Of a DNA stretch of 64,000 nt, positions 9,377 through 18,724 are shown piece after piece. A program made the position numbers and the translations under genes. Each line of letters begins with the position of its first letter. Position 1 is the stretch's first letter. Location: NCBI GenBank assembly GCA_022763485.1, contig JALEGX010000026.1, positions 1 through 64,000 of the forward strand, read 5' to 3'. The DNA is from Paracoccaceae bacterium (GTDB lineage: Bacteria > Pseudomonadota > Alphaproteobacteria > Rhodobacterales > Rhodobacteraceae). The notes below the pieces were generated by a model. The model saw nothing but the letters and a program-made list of their open reading frames with translations. It ran no database searches and was not told the origin of the DNA.

Positions 9377-9519
9377 ACACTAGCCCGATATGGCTAGGTT
9401 GAAAGGTCGCCATGTCCGTTCCGTACGGGCATGGCGCTTTGCGTTCAGAAAGCGCTTCCCCTTCGCAGCCTTCGGCCACTAGGGTGTTTGAAAAGACAAG
9501 ACAGGCCGGGGAGGTCGAT

Positions 9520-10443
9520 TTGGACTACCAACAGATGATTGACGCCGAAACCTGGGCGTTCATCCGCAAAACTGCCGAGAGCTATCCCGACAATGCGACC
9601 GATCTGGACATTGCCGGGCAGCGCGACGTCTATGACGCGATGTGCCGGGTGTTTCACGCGCCGCATCCCGAAGGGGTCGGGACCGAGGACCTGAAAGTGG
9701 GCGACGTGCCGGTGCGGGTCTACACCGCTGGCGATCCGACCCGCACGGTGGTGTTCTTTCACGGCGGGGGCTTTGTTGTCGGCAATCTGGAGAGCCATGA
9801 TGATGTCTGCGCCGAGCTGTGCGCTCTTACCGGTTATCGCGTTGTTTCAGTGGACTACCGCCTGACACCCGAACACAAGCACCCGGCCGCCTTTGACGAC
9901 GCCTGGGCGGCCACTCAATGGGTCTCGGACACCTATGAGGGCGGCGTCGTTCTTGCAGGAGACAGCGCCGGGGGCAATCTGGCGGCCTCGGTCGCGCATC
10001 ACGCGCGGGGGCGTCTGGACGGCGTTCTGGGGCAGGTGCTGGTCTATCCGGGCCTTGGGGGGGATGTGGACAGCGGTTCCTATCTGGAGCACGCGAACGC
10101 CCCGATGCTGACCCGCGATGAGGTGCTGTTCTATACCGCGTTGCGCTATGACGGCCCGGTGCCGGAGGCGGATGTGACCTCGGCCCCGCTGCATGACACC
10201 GATTTCTCGGGCTTGCCGCCAACCGTGCTGATCACCGCGGATTGTGACCCCGTGCGCGACGATTCCCCGGCCTATCGGGACAGGATCATCGACGCCGGTG
10301 GACGGGCGCATTGGATCAACGAAGAGGGGCTGATTCACGGCTATCTGCGGGCCCGTCATGAGGTCGAGCGCGCAAAGGCCAGCTTCGAGCGGATTTCCAT
10401 CGCGATTGAAGCATTGGGGCAGGGGATCTGGCCCTACGATTGA
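9520..10443 (+). CDS. Alpha/beta hydrolase, hormone-sensitive-lipase (HSL) family esterase
   Basis: A 307-residue serine esterase. The oxyanion motif HGGGF is near residue 80 and the nucleophile motif GDSAGG near 147; a DPVRDD segment and a GLIHGYL segment supply the likely catalytic Asp and His. I place the start at TTG 9520 because CGGGGAGG stands at good spacing and the product then begins like HSL proteins; an upstream in-frame ATG at 9412 has no ribosome site and adds a poorly structured tail. The gene ends at a strong terminator shared with the convergent phosphatase gene. Confidence 0.85.
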   Translation: MDYQQMIDAETWAFIRKTAESYPDNATDLDIAGQRDVYDAMCRVFHAPHPEGVGTEDLKVGDVPVRVYTAGDPTRTVVFFHGGGFVVGNLESHDDVCAELCALTGYRVVSVDYRLTPEHKHPAAFDDAWAATQWVSDTYEGGVVLAGDSAGGNLAASVAHHARGRLDGVLGQVLVYPGLGGDVDSGSYLEHANAPMLTRDEVLFYTALRYDGPVPEADVTSAPLHDTDFSGLPPTVLITADCDPVRDDSPAYRDRIIDAGGRAHWINEEGLIHGYLRARHEVERAKASFERISIAIEALGQGIWPYD

Positions 10444-10482
10444 GCCGGGCAGACGGCCAGCGTCACGGATCAGGATACAAAT

Positions 10483-10519
10483 GGGGCGCGGCCGGACCAG
10501 ATCCGCCGCGCCCCGTTTT
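10483..10519 (+). terminator. Intrinsic terminator between convergent genes
   Basis: GGGGCGCGGC (10483-10492) pairs with GCCGCGCCCC (10505-10514) around a 12-base loop, followed by GTTTTA. It sits 40 bases after the esterase stop. Being nearly symmetrical, it may also help stop the convergent minus-strand transcript. Confidence 0.75.
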
Positions 10520-10522
10520 ACT

Positions 10523-11365
10523 TCATGCACGTTTCAGGAAAGGCTCTGCCTTCATCGTCTCGGCAATGGGGGCTCCCATCAGGCTGAGCACCGTGGGGGC
10601 CAATTGCAGCTGGTCGATCACATAGTCCTCTGCCGGGCCTTCCGCGTCACCGAAGTAGTATAGTGCGGTTTCCTGTTGCAGCGCCCCGCGTCCCCCGTGG
10701 TGGCCACGTTCATCCTGACCGTGATCCGCGGTGACGATCACGTCATAGCCCAGCTGACGCCAGCGCGGGATGAAGGGGGCCAGCATTTCATCCATGACGA
10801 AGCAGGCATGATCCATCTCCTGGCAGTCGTGGAAATAGCGGTGGCCCATGCTGTCCAGGGTGCAGGTGTGCAGAATGCCGTAGTCCAGACCAAAGCGCAG
10901 GCACATGTTGCTGAGCGTGCCGAACAGATCCACGTCCGACGGGGTCATCTGGTTGTCCTTGCCGTAGCCCGTCATCGTATGGAACCGGCCATGGTTGATG
11001 GTCTTGCTGTCCGGCTCGTCATACTCGATGTCGCGCACGTAATCGAAGGGGTGACGGTTGAAGAACTGCGACCAGAAGCTGTGGGTCACGGCGCCGGTCA
11101 CGCCCCCCGCTTCGCGCACCTGGCTGAAGATGTCCTTGTGGTTCAGCTTGAACACATTGCCATTGCCGGTGCAGCCGTGCTCCTGCGGCGTCACGCCGGT
11201 GTGGATGGAGGCATAGCAGCTGGCCGAAATTGACGGCAGCACCGCACGCAGTTTCCAGACCCGCGCCTCGCCCGTGTCCACCCAACCTTCCAGGTTGCCG
11301 AACAGGCGGCGGAAATTGCGGTGGGGGACCCCATCCAGAATGATCAGCAGAAGTTTCTTGTCCAT
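10523..11365 (-). CDS. Alkaline-phosphatase-fold hydrolase (nucleotide pyrophosphatase/phosphodiesterase type)
   Basis: A 280-residue protein with the metal-site pattern of the alkaline phosphatase superfamily: LLIILDGV at the N-terminus, a probable Ser/Thr nucleophile region (LPSISASCYASIHTG, residues 43-57), and a late TADHGQDERGHHGG segment near residue 215. It probably hydrolyses a phosphate mono- or diester, with no signal peptide. ATG 11365 has AAGGAG upstream. It is the last gene of the minus-strand run holding the ABC importer, 162 bases after the ATPase gene, which suggests the imported compound may carry a phosphate. That link is inference. Confidence 0.75.
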   Translation of the reverse strand: MDKKLLLIILDGVPHRNFRRLFGNLEGWVDTGEARVWKLRAVLPSISASCYASIHTGVTPQEHGCTGNGNVFKLNHKDIFSQVREAGGVTGAVTHSFWSQFFNRHPFDYVRDIEYDEPDSKTINHGRFHTMTGYGKDNQMTPSDVDLFGTLSNMCLRFGLDYGILHTCTLDSMGHRYFHDCQEMDHACFVMDEMLAPFIPRWRQLGYDVIVTADHGQDERGHHGGRGALQQETALYYFGDAEGPAEDYVIDQLQLAPTVLSLMGAPIAETMKAEPFLKRA

Positions 11366-11454
11366 TGTGCGCTCCTTCTTCTTTGCGCCGTCGGATTTCG
11401 AGACAGGTTAGCGAAGCCGCCGTGGGCGGGCTGTCTGTTCGCGCCCCAAATAGT

Positions 11455-11492
11455 GAAATCCCGACGCCTTCCAAGGGGGAAAACGCCGGGAT
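11455..11492 (-). terminator. Probable terminator of the ABC importer operon
   Basis: On the minus strand the arm covering 11492-11484 pairs with 11466-11458 (one mismatch in nine) and is followed by a short T-rich stretch. It lies just past the stop codon of the double-ATPase gene at 11528 and before the phosphatase gene. The T-tract is weak, so read-through into the phosphatase is possible. Confidence 0.45.
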
Positions 11493-11527
11493 CTCAATTC
11501 TTCATGGAGGTGTCATGAAACCGGGGA

Positions 11528-13165
11528 TCAGTTCCCGGCGCTCTCCATCTTGCGGTGTGCGATCACCTCTTCCAGCCAGCCCAGTTTCATTTCGGGCACA
11601 GAGCTGAGCAGCAGATCGGTGTAGTCGTCAAACGGCGGCGACAGCACTTCGGTCTTGCCGCCGTACCGCTGCACCTTGCCCTTGTACATCACTGCGATGT
11701 TGTCCGAGATCGCCTTCACCGTCGCCAGATCGTGGGTGATGAACAGATAGGCCACGTCCTCGATCTTCTGCAGGTCCAGCAGCAGTTTGAGGATGCCATC
11801 CGCCACCAGCGGATCCAGCGCCGAGGTGACCTCGTCACAGATGATCATCTTGGGCTTCGCCGCCAGCGAGCGGGCGATACAGACACGCTGTTTCTGACCA
11901 CCCGACAGCTCCGCCGGATAGCGATCGATGAACTTCTCGCCCAGTTCGATCTCATCCAGCAGCTCGATGATCCGCTTCTTCTTCTCGGCGCCACGCATAC
12001 CGAAGTAGAACTCCAGCGGACGGCCGATGATCGTCCCGACGGTCTGGCGCGGGTTCATCGCGACGTCCGCCATCTGATAGATCATCTGCAGTTCACGCAG
12101 ATCTTCCAGGTTGCGCCCCGCCAGATCCGAAGACAGCGTGCGGCCCGCAAAGGTGATCTCACCATCACGAGGGGGCAGCAGCCCGGTGATCACCCGTGCC
12201 AGCGTCGACTTGCCCGAGCCGGATTCCCCCACCACGGCCAGTGTCTGACCGGGATGCAGGTCCACGTTGACGTTGTGCAGGACGTCAAAGTTGGTGCCCT
12301 TGTAGCGTGCGGTGATATTGCGGACGCTCAACAACGGCTCCGGGGTGGGGGCCTTTTCCTCATGGGTGATCGAACGCACCGAGACCAGCGCCTTGGTGTA
12401 TTCCTCCTGAGGGTTGTTGATGATCTGATCAACGTCGCCGTATTCCACCGTGTTGCCCATGCGGAGCACCATGATGTCATCGCTGACCTGGGCCACAACG
12501 GCCAGGTCATGGGTGATGTAGAGCGCCGCAACACCGGTGTCCGCGATGGCTTCCTTGATCGCCTTCAGAACGTCGATCTGGGTGGTCACGTCCAGTGCGG
12601 TGGTGGGTTCGTCAAAGACCACCAGATCCGGTTCCGGACACAGCGCCAGCGCGGTCATGCAGCGCTGCAGCTGGCCGCCCGACACCTGGTGCGGATCGCG
12701 GTTCCCGATGTTGTCGGGATCCGGCAGGCCCAGCTTTGCAAACAGCGTGCGGGCCCGCTCTTCGGCGTCCTTGCGGGAGAACTTCTTCTGTTCCACCGCA
12801 GCCTCGACCACCTGATCCATGATCTTCTTGGCCGGGTTGAAGGAGGCGGCGGCCGACTGGGACACATAGGTGACCTCGGCCCCGCGCAGCTTGCGCACGT
12901 CGCGGATACCGGACTTCAGGATGTCACGCCCGTTGACCCAGACCTCGCCACCGGTGATCTTCACGCCGCCCCGGCGATAGGCCATGGAGGCCAGACCGAT
13001 GGTGGATTTGCCGGCCCCGGATTCCCCGATCAGACCCAGCACCTTGCCGCGCTCGAGGTCGAAGTCGACCCCGTGCACGATTTCGATGTCATGGGGCTTC
13101 TCGCCCGGAGGATAGACCGTCGCGCCAATCTTCAGGCCGCGTACTTTCAGCAGGGGATCGCTCAT
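11528..13165 (-). CDS. Dipeptide/oligopeptide-type ABC transporter, double ATP-binding protein
   Basis: A 545-residue protein with two complete ABC ATPase domains in tandem, equivalent to fused DppD and DppF. Walker A motifs are GESGAGKST (residues 47-55) and GESGSGKST (near 314); signatures are VSGGQ and LSGGQKQR (near 422). It energises import through the two permeases encoded just upstream. The start overlaps the end of the second permease gene by four bases, so translation is coupled. The ATG at 13165 has AAAGGAGG upstream. Confidence 0.92.
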   Translation of the reverse strand: MSDPLLKVRGLKIGATVYPPGEKPHDIEIVHGVDFDLERGKVLGLIGESGAGKSTIGLASMAYRRGGVKITGGEVWVNGRDILKSGIRDVRKLRGAEVTYVSQSAAASFNPAKKIMDQVVEAAVEQKKFSRKDAEERARTLFAKLGLPDPDNIGNRDPHQVSGGQLQRCMTALALCPEPDLVVFDEPTTALDVTTQIDVLKAIKEAIADTGVAALYITHDLAVVAQVSDDIMVLRMGNTVEYGDVDQIINNPQEEYTKALVSVRSITHEEKAPTPEPLLSVRNITARYKGTNFDVLHNVNVDLHPGQTLAVVGESGSGKSTLARVITGLLPPRDGEITFAGRTLSSDLAGRNLEDLRELQMIYQMADVAMNPRQTVGTIIGRPLEFYFGMRGAEKKKRIIELLDEIELGEKFIDRYPAELSGGQKQRVCIARSLAAKPKMIICDEVTSALDPLVADGILKLLLDLQKIEDVAYLFITHDLATVKAISDNIAVMYKGKVQRYGGKTEVLSPPFDDYTDLLLSSVPEMKLGWLEEVIAHRKMESAGN

Positions 13166-13980
13166 CCGCGGCCTCCTTTCAGCGAAGTGGTACGGTTCAG
13201 AACCCAGTCAGCCACAAGGTTGACCGAGATCGCCAGAGTGGCGATGGCCACGGCCGGGTAGAGGGCTGCACCGATACCAAAGTTGATCCCTTCCTTGTTC
13301 TCTTTCACGATTCCGCCCCAGTCCGCGAGCGGCGGCTGAACGCCAACACCCAGGAACGACAGGGTCGAGATGAAGAGAACCATGAAGATGAACCGCAGGC
13401 CCAGTTCCGCCACCAGCGGCGACAGGGCGTTGGGCAGGATCTCACGGAAGATGATCCACTTGAGCTTTTCACCGCGCAGACGTGCCGCTTCGACATAGTC
13501 CATGACCGAGATGTCCACGGCGACCGCACGGGCCAGACGATAGACACGGGTGGAGTCGAGCAGACCCATCAGCACGATCAGCGTGACCACGGTGGCCTCG
13601 ATCGAGGACAGGATGACCAGCGCCAGGATCAGCGACGGGATCGACATGAAGAGGTCAACCAGACGCGACAGCGCCATATCGACCCAACCGCCGGTCACGG
13701 CTGCGAAGAACCCCAGGGTCGAGCCCAGAACGAAGCTCAGGATGGTGGCCAGCGTGGCGATCCAGATGGTTGTGCGCCCGCCATAGATCATGCGGCTGAG
13801 CAGGTCGCGACCGATCTGGTCGGTGCCCAGCAGATGTTCCGCTGAGGAGGGCTCCCAAACGTCGCCAACAACTTCGGCCATGCCGTAAGGGGCGATGACA
13901 GGGGCCAGGGCAGCCGCGATGAAATAGGTCGCCGTGATCACCAGACCGATCATGGCTGAGAGAGGAATATTCTTCATCAT
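13162..13980 (-). CDS. ABC transporter permease, DppC/OppC type
   Basis: A 272-residue inner-membrane permease with about six helices. It carries the LLGTDQIGRDLLSR motif (near residue 50) typical of OppC/DppC proteins and the cytoplasmic EAA-like loop around EAARLRGEKLKWIIFREILPN. It overlaps its neighbours by four bases at each end, forming a tightly coupled permease-permease-ATPase block. Confidence 0.92.
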   Translation of the reverse strand: MMKNIPLSAMIGLVITATYFIAAALAPVIAPYGMAEVVGDVWEPSSAEHLLGTDQIGRDLLSRMIYGGRTTIWIATLATILSFVLGSTLGFFAAVTGGWVDMALSRLVDLFMSIPSLILALVILSSIEATVVTLIVLMGLLDSTRVYRLARAVAVDISVMDYVEAARLRGEKLKWIIFREILPNALSPLVAELGLRFIFMVLFISTLSFLGVGVQPPLADWGGIVKENKEGINFGIGAALYPAVAIATLAISVNLVADWVLNRTTSLKGGRG

Positions 13981-14933
13981 TTGGGATGCCTCAGCCTTGG
14001 GTTGGTGAGAACGGAGACGACGTCAGCAAAGATGTTGAGCAGGATGTAGACCGCGGCAAAGATCACGCCGCACGCCAGCACCACAGGCACATCACGCTTC
14101 ACAACCGCATCCACCAGGTATTGTCCCATGCCGGGGTAGGCGAACACCACCTCGACAACAACAACGCCCACGACCAGATAGGCCATGTTGATCATCACAA
14201 CGTTGACGATCGGTGCGATGGCGTTGGGGAACGCGTGGCGTGCGATGACCTGGAAGCTGGTCAAACCCTTGAGTTCGGCCGTTTCGATATAGGCCGACTG
14301 CATCACGTTCAGGATCGCAGCCCGGGTCATGCGCATCATATGCGCCAGAACCACCATGACCAGCACGGCCACGGGCAGGGCAATGGCGTGCAATTGCTCA
14401 AGCAGGCTCATCGAGGACGAGATATTCGCGAAGGACGGTGCCCAGTACAGCTTCACTGCGAAGAAGAAGATCAGGATATACGCGATCATGAATTCAGGGA
14501 GCGAGATGGACGCGAGCGTAATGCCCGAGATCATCTTGTCCGGCCAGCGGTTCTGGAAACGCACAGCGATCAGGCCCAGCAGAATGGCCAGCGGGACCGA
14601 GATGATGGCAGCCCAGAAGGCCAGGAACAGCGTATTCGCCATACGGGACTGAACGCTGGTCGCAATATCGAGTTTGTTGGTCAGGGCGACACCCATGTCG
14701 CCAGTCATGATGCCACCCAGCCATTCGAAATAGCGGGTGAGCGCGGGCCGGTTCAGGCCCATCTCCTCGCGCAGGTTGGCAAGGGATTCTTCGGTTGCGG
14801 CTTGTCCCAGGATGGCTTGCGCTGCATCTCCGGGAAGGGCCTCGGTCAGTCCAAAAATAAGAGCCGAGGCGGCGAGGAGCAGTAGGGCGCCCAACGCTAA
14901 GCGTTGAGCGACCAGTTTCACAATCGGATGCAT
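13977..14933 (-). CDS. ABC transporter permease, DppB/OppB type
   Basis: A 318-residue permease with an N-terminal helix, the GDAAQAILGQAATEE segment typical of DppB-like proteins, five further helices and an EAA-type loop (ELKGLTSFQVIARHAFPNA). It starts 13 bases after the substrate-binding protein gene and overlaps the second permease gene by four bases. Substrate specificity is set by the binding protein. Confidence 0.92.
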   Translation of the reverse strand: MHPIVKLVAQRLALGALLLLAASALIFGLTEALPGDAAQAILGQAATEESLANLREEMGLNRPALTRYFEWLGGIMTGDMGVALTNKLDIATSVQSRMANTLFLAFWAAIISVPLAILLGLIAVRFQNRWPDKMISGITLASISLPEFMIAYILIFFFAVKLYWAPSFANISSSMSLLEQLHAIALPVAVLVMVVLAHMMRMTRAAILNVMQSAYIETAELKGLTSFQVIARHAFPNAIAPIVNVVMINMAYLVVGVVVVEVVFAYPGMGQYLVDAVVKRDVPVVLACGVIFAAVYILLNIFADVVSVLTNPRLRHPK

Positions 14934-14946
14934 CTAGAAGCGACCC

Positions 14947-16536
14947 TTACGCTTTCCAGGTCTTCTTGAACGCATACCAGTTCATCAGTGCACCGTTCGG
15001 GTCGGCTTCGTAGCCTTGGATCGAATTGGACACCGCGTCGACGAAGTCGTTGAACATCGGCAGGATCAGGCCGCCTTCGTTGCGCAGCATCTGACCCATC
15101 TGCGAATAGGTCTCTTTGCGCTTGGCCTCATCCAGCTCGGCACGGGCCGACAGCAGCATTGCGTCAAAGTCGTCGCGCTTCCAACGGGTGTCGTTCCAGT
15201 CTGCAGTCGACAGATAGGCGGTCGAATACATCTGGTCCTGCACGGGACGGCCGCCCCAGTACGAGCAGCAGAACGGCTGCTTGTTCCAGACTTCCGACCA
15301 GTAGCCATCGTTGGGTTCACGCTTGATTTCCAGCGGGATACCAGCGGCCTGGGCCGACTGCTGGAACAGTGCTGCGGCATCGACCGCCCCCGGGAAAGCG
15401 CCGTCTGCGGTGCGCAGGATGATCGGCGATCCGTCGTGGCCCGACTTTTTGTAGTGCTCAGCGGCTTTTTCCAGGCTGAACTCTCGTTGCGGGATCGACG
15501 CATCAAACAGCGGATAGGATGCGTTGATCGGGAAATCGTTGCCGATACCGCCATAGCCGCGCAGAATCTTGTCCACCATTTCCTGACGGTTGACTGCGTA
15601 TTTCAGTGCCAGACGCAGCTCGTTCACATCGAACGGAGCGGTGTCCACGTGCATGATGAACACGTAGTGGCCGCGGCCCGAAACGTTCTTGACCGACAGG
15701 GTCGGCGCGCGGTCCAGCAGCTGAGCGATCTTCGGCTCAACACGGTTGATCATGTCGACCTGACCCGACTGCAGTGCCGCAGTCCGTGCGGTTGCGTCGT
15801 TCAGGGTGATGACCTCGGTGCTGTCGTAATGTGCAACCGCATCGCCGCCCCAGTAGTTCGGGTTGCGCTTGAAGGTCATGCGCACGCCGGGCTCATCGCT
15901 TTCCAGCGTGTAGGCACCGGTACTGATGGCTGCGGTCGGGTTGTCAAAACCACCGTCCGGCTGAATCACCAGGTGGTAGTCGCCGATCAGGTAGGGCATG
16001 TCCGCGTTGCCGACGCCCAGGGTCAGTTCGAAGACGTCACCGTCAGCGCGCATCGATTCGATGCCCTTCACGATGCCCAGAGCGCCCGACTGCGAATCTT
16101 CGTTGGTGTGACGCTCCATGGTGCGCATCACGTCTTCGGCGGTCACGGTCTTGCCGTTCGAGAACTCGATGCCCTTACGGATCTTGAAGCGCCAGGTCTT
16201 GGCGTCTGCGGACCCTTCCCAGCTTTCCGCGACCAGGCCTTCCAGGGAGCCGTCCGGGCCGACTTCGACCAGGGTTTCACCCCACTGACGGCCGCCGGCG
16301 ATCGGAACATCCGATGCCCAGAGTGCCGGGTCTTGCGAGTTGGTGGATTCACCGCCCTGCACACCCATGCGCAGGGTGCCGCCCTTGACCGGGCTTGCCG
16401 CTTTGGCCGCGTCAGCAAACATGGTGCCTGCCACGGCGGCGCTTACGCCCAGTGCCGCAGCTTTGCCCATGAACTCACGGCGGGTCATCTTCCCGGCTGT
16501 CACACAGCTTGCCATATAGTCCAGTTGATCTTTCAT
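14947..16536 (-). CDS. ABC transporter substrate-binding protein, family 5, Tat-exported
   Basis: A 529-residue periplasmic solute-binding protein of the dipeptide/nickel (SBP_bac_5) family. The N-terminus carries a twin-arginine signal, TRREFM at residues 18-23, followed by an Ala-rich hydrophobic stretch and an AKAAS cleavage region. Family segments such as DALKYAVNR-like ELRLALKYAVNRQEMV are visible. I use ATG 16536 (GGGAGACATCC upstream) rather than the longer frame to 16629, which would run through a hairpin and an untranslated leader. Ligand unknown. Confidence 0.9.
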   Translation of the reverse strand: MKDQLDYMASCVTAGKMTRREFMGKAAALGVSAAVAGTMFADAAKAASPVKGGTLRMGVQGGESTNSQDPALWASDVPIAGGRQWGETLVEVGPDGSLEGLVAESWEGSADAKTWRFKIRKGIEFSNGKTVTAEDVMRTMERHTNEDSQSGALGIVKGIESMRADGDVFELTLGVGNADMPYLIGDYHLVIQPDGGFDNPTAAISTGAYTLESDEPGVRMTFKRNPNYWGGDAVAHYDSTEVITLNDATARTAALQSGQVDMINRVEPKIAQLLDRAPTLSVKNVSGRGHYVFIMHVDTAPFDVNELRLALKYAVNRQEMVDKILRGYGGIGNDFPINASYPLFDASIPQREFSLEKAAEHYKKSGHDGSPIILRTADGAFPGAVDAAALFQQSAQAAGIPLEIKREPNDGYWSEVWNKQPFCCSYWGGRPVQDQMYSTAYLSTADWNDTRWKRDDFDAMLLSARAELDEAKRKETYSQMGQMLRNEGGLILPMFNDFVDAVSNSIQGYEADPNGALMNWYAFKKTWKA

Positions 16537-16556
16537 GGATGTCTCCCGGTTGACCG

Positions 16557-16577
16557 GGCCGCGCAACGCGCGCGGCC
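16557..16577. repeat. GC-rich hairpin in the leader of the binding-protein gene
   Basis: GGCCGCGC (16557-16564) and GCGCGGCC (16570-16577) form a perfect 8-bp stem with a 5-base loop, 20 bases before the ATG at 16536. On the plus strand it is followed by T7, but I see no plus-strand gene for it to terminate. On the minus strand it would fold close to the ribosome site and may affect translation or mRNA stability. Confidence 0.5.
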
Positions 16578-16655
16578 GCATTTTTTTGATTGGCTGTTTA
16601 AAGTTTGCGCATTTCAGGCGACCGGGCAAGCGATAAAAACGACATCCCGGTCGTA

Positions 16656-16675
16656 CGCGATCAAATTTGATCGCG
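16656..16675. promoter_or_regulatory. Perfect 20-bp palindrome, candidate operator
   Basis: CGCGATCAAATTTGATCGCG reads the same on both strands without any spacer. It spans the last codons and stop of the CocE-type hydrolase gene, about 120 bases before the binding-protein ATG. The AT core flanked by GATC looks like a dimeric regulator site rather than a terminator, since no T-tract follows. No regulator gene lies beside it in the window. Confidence 0.45.
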
Positions 16676-18658
16676 GGGGATACTGAAGCTCAGGTCGCGT
16701 TCCTTAATTTTAGTGTCGTTTTCGTAAGCTTTCATCTGTGCCGACAGATGGAAATGTGTCAAATCCGACGACATTTCGCAGGTTGCTACGGTGCGCAATT
16801 TTGTTTCGTCACGCTGGATTTCATCGATCCATTCGCAAAAGCCACGGGCCGAAAGCGGGTCATCAGGGTGAATCATCCAGCGTTCCCGGGCGATGGATCC
16901 GGCGATCAGACCGTGGTCCAGATCCTGCACCATTCCGAAGTCGTCCTCGATCAGCAAAGACACGATTCCAGAGTTCAGATCGGTCTCAACCCGGCGTGAA
17001 TTGCTGGCTTCGCGCAGGGTCTTGACCTGCCAGTCCGGGGCCATTTCAGGGGACGAAAAACGACATTCATCCTGATCGGTGACCGGACGGACCGGAAGGT
17101 CGATTGCGCCCTCCGTCAGCCGCAGCTCTGCGGTTTCCGGTGAGGGCCAGATCAGCGGCCAATAGGCGGACGAGACCGCAACCCGCAGGCGATGGCCTGC
17201 CGGCACGGTGTACCCGATGTGATCCAGATCCAGCACGATCTCCACCGTTTCACCGGGGCGAAGTGGCGCTGGGTCCGCGTGGCTGTCGCGATGCGTCAGG
17301 TTCAGAACCCCATAGGTGATGCGGGTCGAGGCGCCATCGGGGTGAATGTGGTTCAGGCGCACGGCGATCTGTGCTTGTGGCTTGTCTGCTGACAGCTTCA
17401 GCCGCAGCCGGGGGGCGCCGAGGATGGACAGGGGGGCCTCAAGAGGTCCGGTGTCGAAACAGGCAGAGAGCGCATCGTCCTGCCGTTGGTCGCCCGGCAT
17501 TTCAGGGCCCAGCCAGATGGCGCAATATTCGCCGCCGGACATGCCGCAATCATGAGGCGAGCGCACCAGTGCCGACAGGTCGCCCTCTGCGCCCAGCCCC
17601 TGATCGCTCAGGTGTAGCGTCTGCACCGGCAGATGCGCGGTGGCGCCCTCATCCTCGGCCACCCAGACGCCGGGGCGTTCGGTATACCAGGTCGCCGGGC
17701 GAACTCCGTCCATCACATAGGCGCGGTAATCCGGATCGCTGTCGACGCCGGTGTCCAGCCCCTTCAGCCAGTGATCCCACCATCTGAGGGCCTCTTGCAG
17801 GAACCCGATCCGGGGTTCGGGCACCGCAAAATGCGGATATTTGTGAACCCAGGGGCCCGCGATCCCCTTGACCGGCGCGGCCAGCTTCTCGACCAGTTCG
17901 GGGACCGTGTTCTTATAGGCGTCGCCCCAACCGCCCACCGCCAGCGTTGCGGCCTTGATGGCGGAGTAATCCTCGCACACCGATCCGTGTTGCCAATAGG
18001 CATCCCGCCGCTGGTGGCGCAGCCAAACGTCGGGCAGGAAGGGTTCGTTTTCCAACCGGTCCAGCCACATCTCCCGCCAATCGTCGGGACGCAGGGCGGG
18101 ATCCGGCGCGCGGGAGGAGAAAGACCACATTGTCGCCCCCCAGCCCAGGTTTTCATTGAGCAGACAGCCGCCTTTGTAGTGGATGTCATCGGCATAGCGA
18201 TCTGCGGTCGAACAGAGCGTGATGATGGCCTTCAACGCATCGGGCTGCAGGGCCGCCACCTGCAGGGAATTGAACCCGCCCCAACTGATTCCCATCATCC
18301 CAACCGAACCCGAACACCAGGGCTGCGCCGCCAGCCAGTTGATGACCTCCACGGCGTCGTCCAGTTCCTGCTGGCTGTATTCGTCCTCCATCAGGCCTTC
18401 GCTGTCCCCGTTGCCGCGGATATCGACCCGCACACAGGCATAGCCGCGCTCGGCAAAATAGGGGTGGGTCAGCGCGTCACGGGCACAGGTGCCGTCGCGC
18501 TTGCGATAGGGCAGATATTCCAGGATCACCGGCACCGGATCATCCCGGCAATCCACAGGACGCCAGACGCGCGCCGACAGGCGGCATCCATCAGACAGGG
18601 TTATGCCCAGATCGGGTAGTTCTTCGATTTCGCGGAGGGGGGGCGTGTTGGGTATCAT
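16661..18658 (-). CDS. CocE/NonD-family hydrolase (X-Pro dipeptidyl-peptidase S15-like)
   Basis: A 665-residue serine hydrolase. The alpha/beta domain has the nucleophile elbow GISWGG near residue 123, a DIRGNGDSEG segment, and late Asp and His candidates; a C-terminal beta-sandwich of the PepX_C type follows (from about residue 380, with GHRLRVAVSSAYWP). Relatives cleave esters such as cocaine, beta-lactam acyl groups or X-Pro peptides. No signal peptide is seen, so it acts in the cytoplasm. It precedes the ABC importer on the same strand, suggesting it processes the imported compound. Confidence 0.85.
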   Translation of the reverse strand: MIPNTPPLREIEELPDLGITLSDGCRLSARVWRPVDCRDDPVPVILEYLPYRKRDGTCARDALTHPYFAERGYACVRVDIRGNGDSEGLMEDEYSQQELDDAVEVINWLAAQPWCSGSVGMMGISWGGFNSLQVAALQPDALKAIITLCSTADRYADDIHYKGGCLLNENLGWGATMWSFSSRAPDPALRPDDWREMWLDRLENEPFLPDVWLRHQRRDAYWQHGSVCEDYSAIKAATLAVGGWGDAYKNTVPELVEKLAAPVKGIAGPWVHKYPHFAVPEPRIGFLQEALRWWDHWLKGLDTGVDSDPDYRAYVMDGVRPATWYTERPGVWVAEDEGATAHLPVQTLHLSDQGLGAEGDLSALVRSPHDCGMSGGEYCAIWLGPEMPGDQRQDDALSACFDTGPLEAPLSILGAPRLRLKLSADKPQAQIAVRLNHIHPDGASTRITYGVLNLTHRDSHADPAPLRPGETVEIVLDLDHIGYTVPAGHRLRVAVSSAYWPLIWPSPETAELRLTEGAIDLPVRPVTDQDECRFSSPEMAPDWQVKTLREASNSRRVETDLNSGIVSLLIEDDFGMVQDLDHGLIAGSIARERWMIHPDDPLSARGFCEWIDEIQRDETKLRTVATCEMSSDLTHFHLSAQMKAYENDTKIKERDLSFSIPRDQI

Positions 18659-18724
18659 GCCGCACTCTCGCGCCGGTTTTGTCGCCCTGTCAAGACGGTC
18701 GTAAAGTGACGCCAGAGCAGGGGC

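Noticed and set aside
16557..16590. Plus-strand intrinsic terminator (hairpin followed by T7)
   Set aside because: No plus-strand gene ends here; both flanking genes are on the minus strand. Kept only as a leader hairpin.
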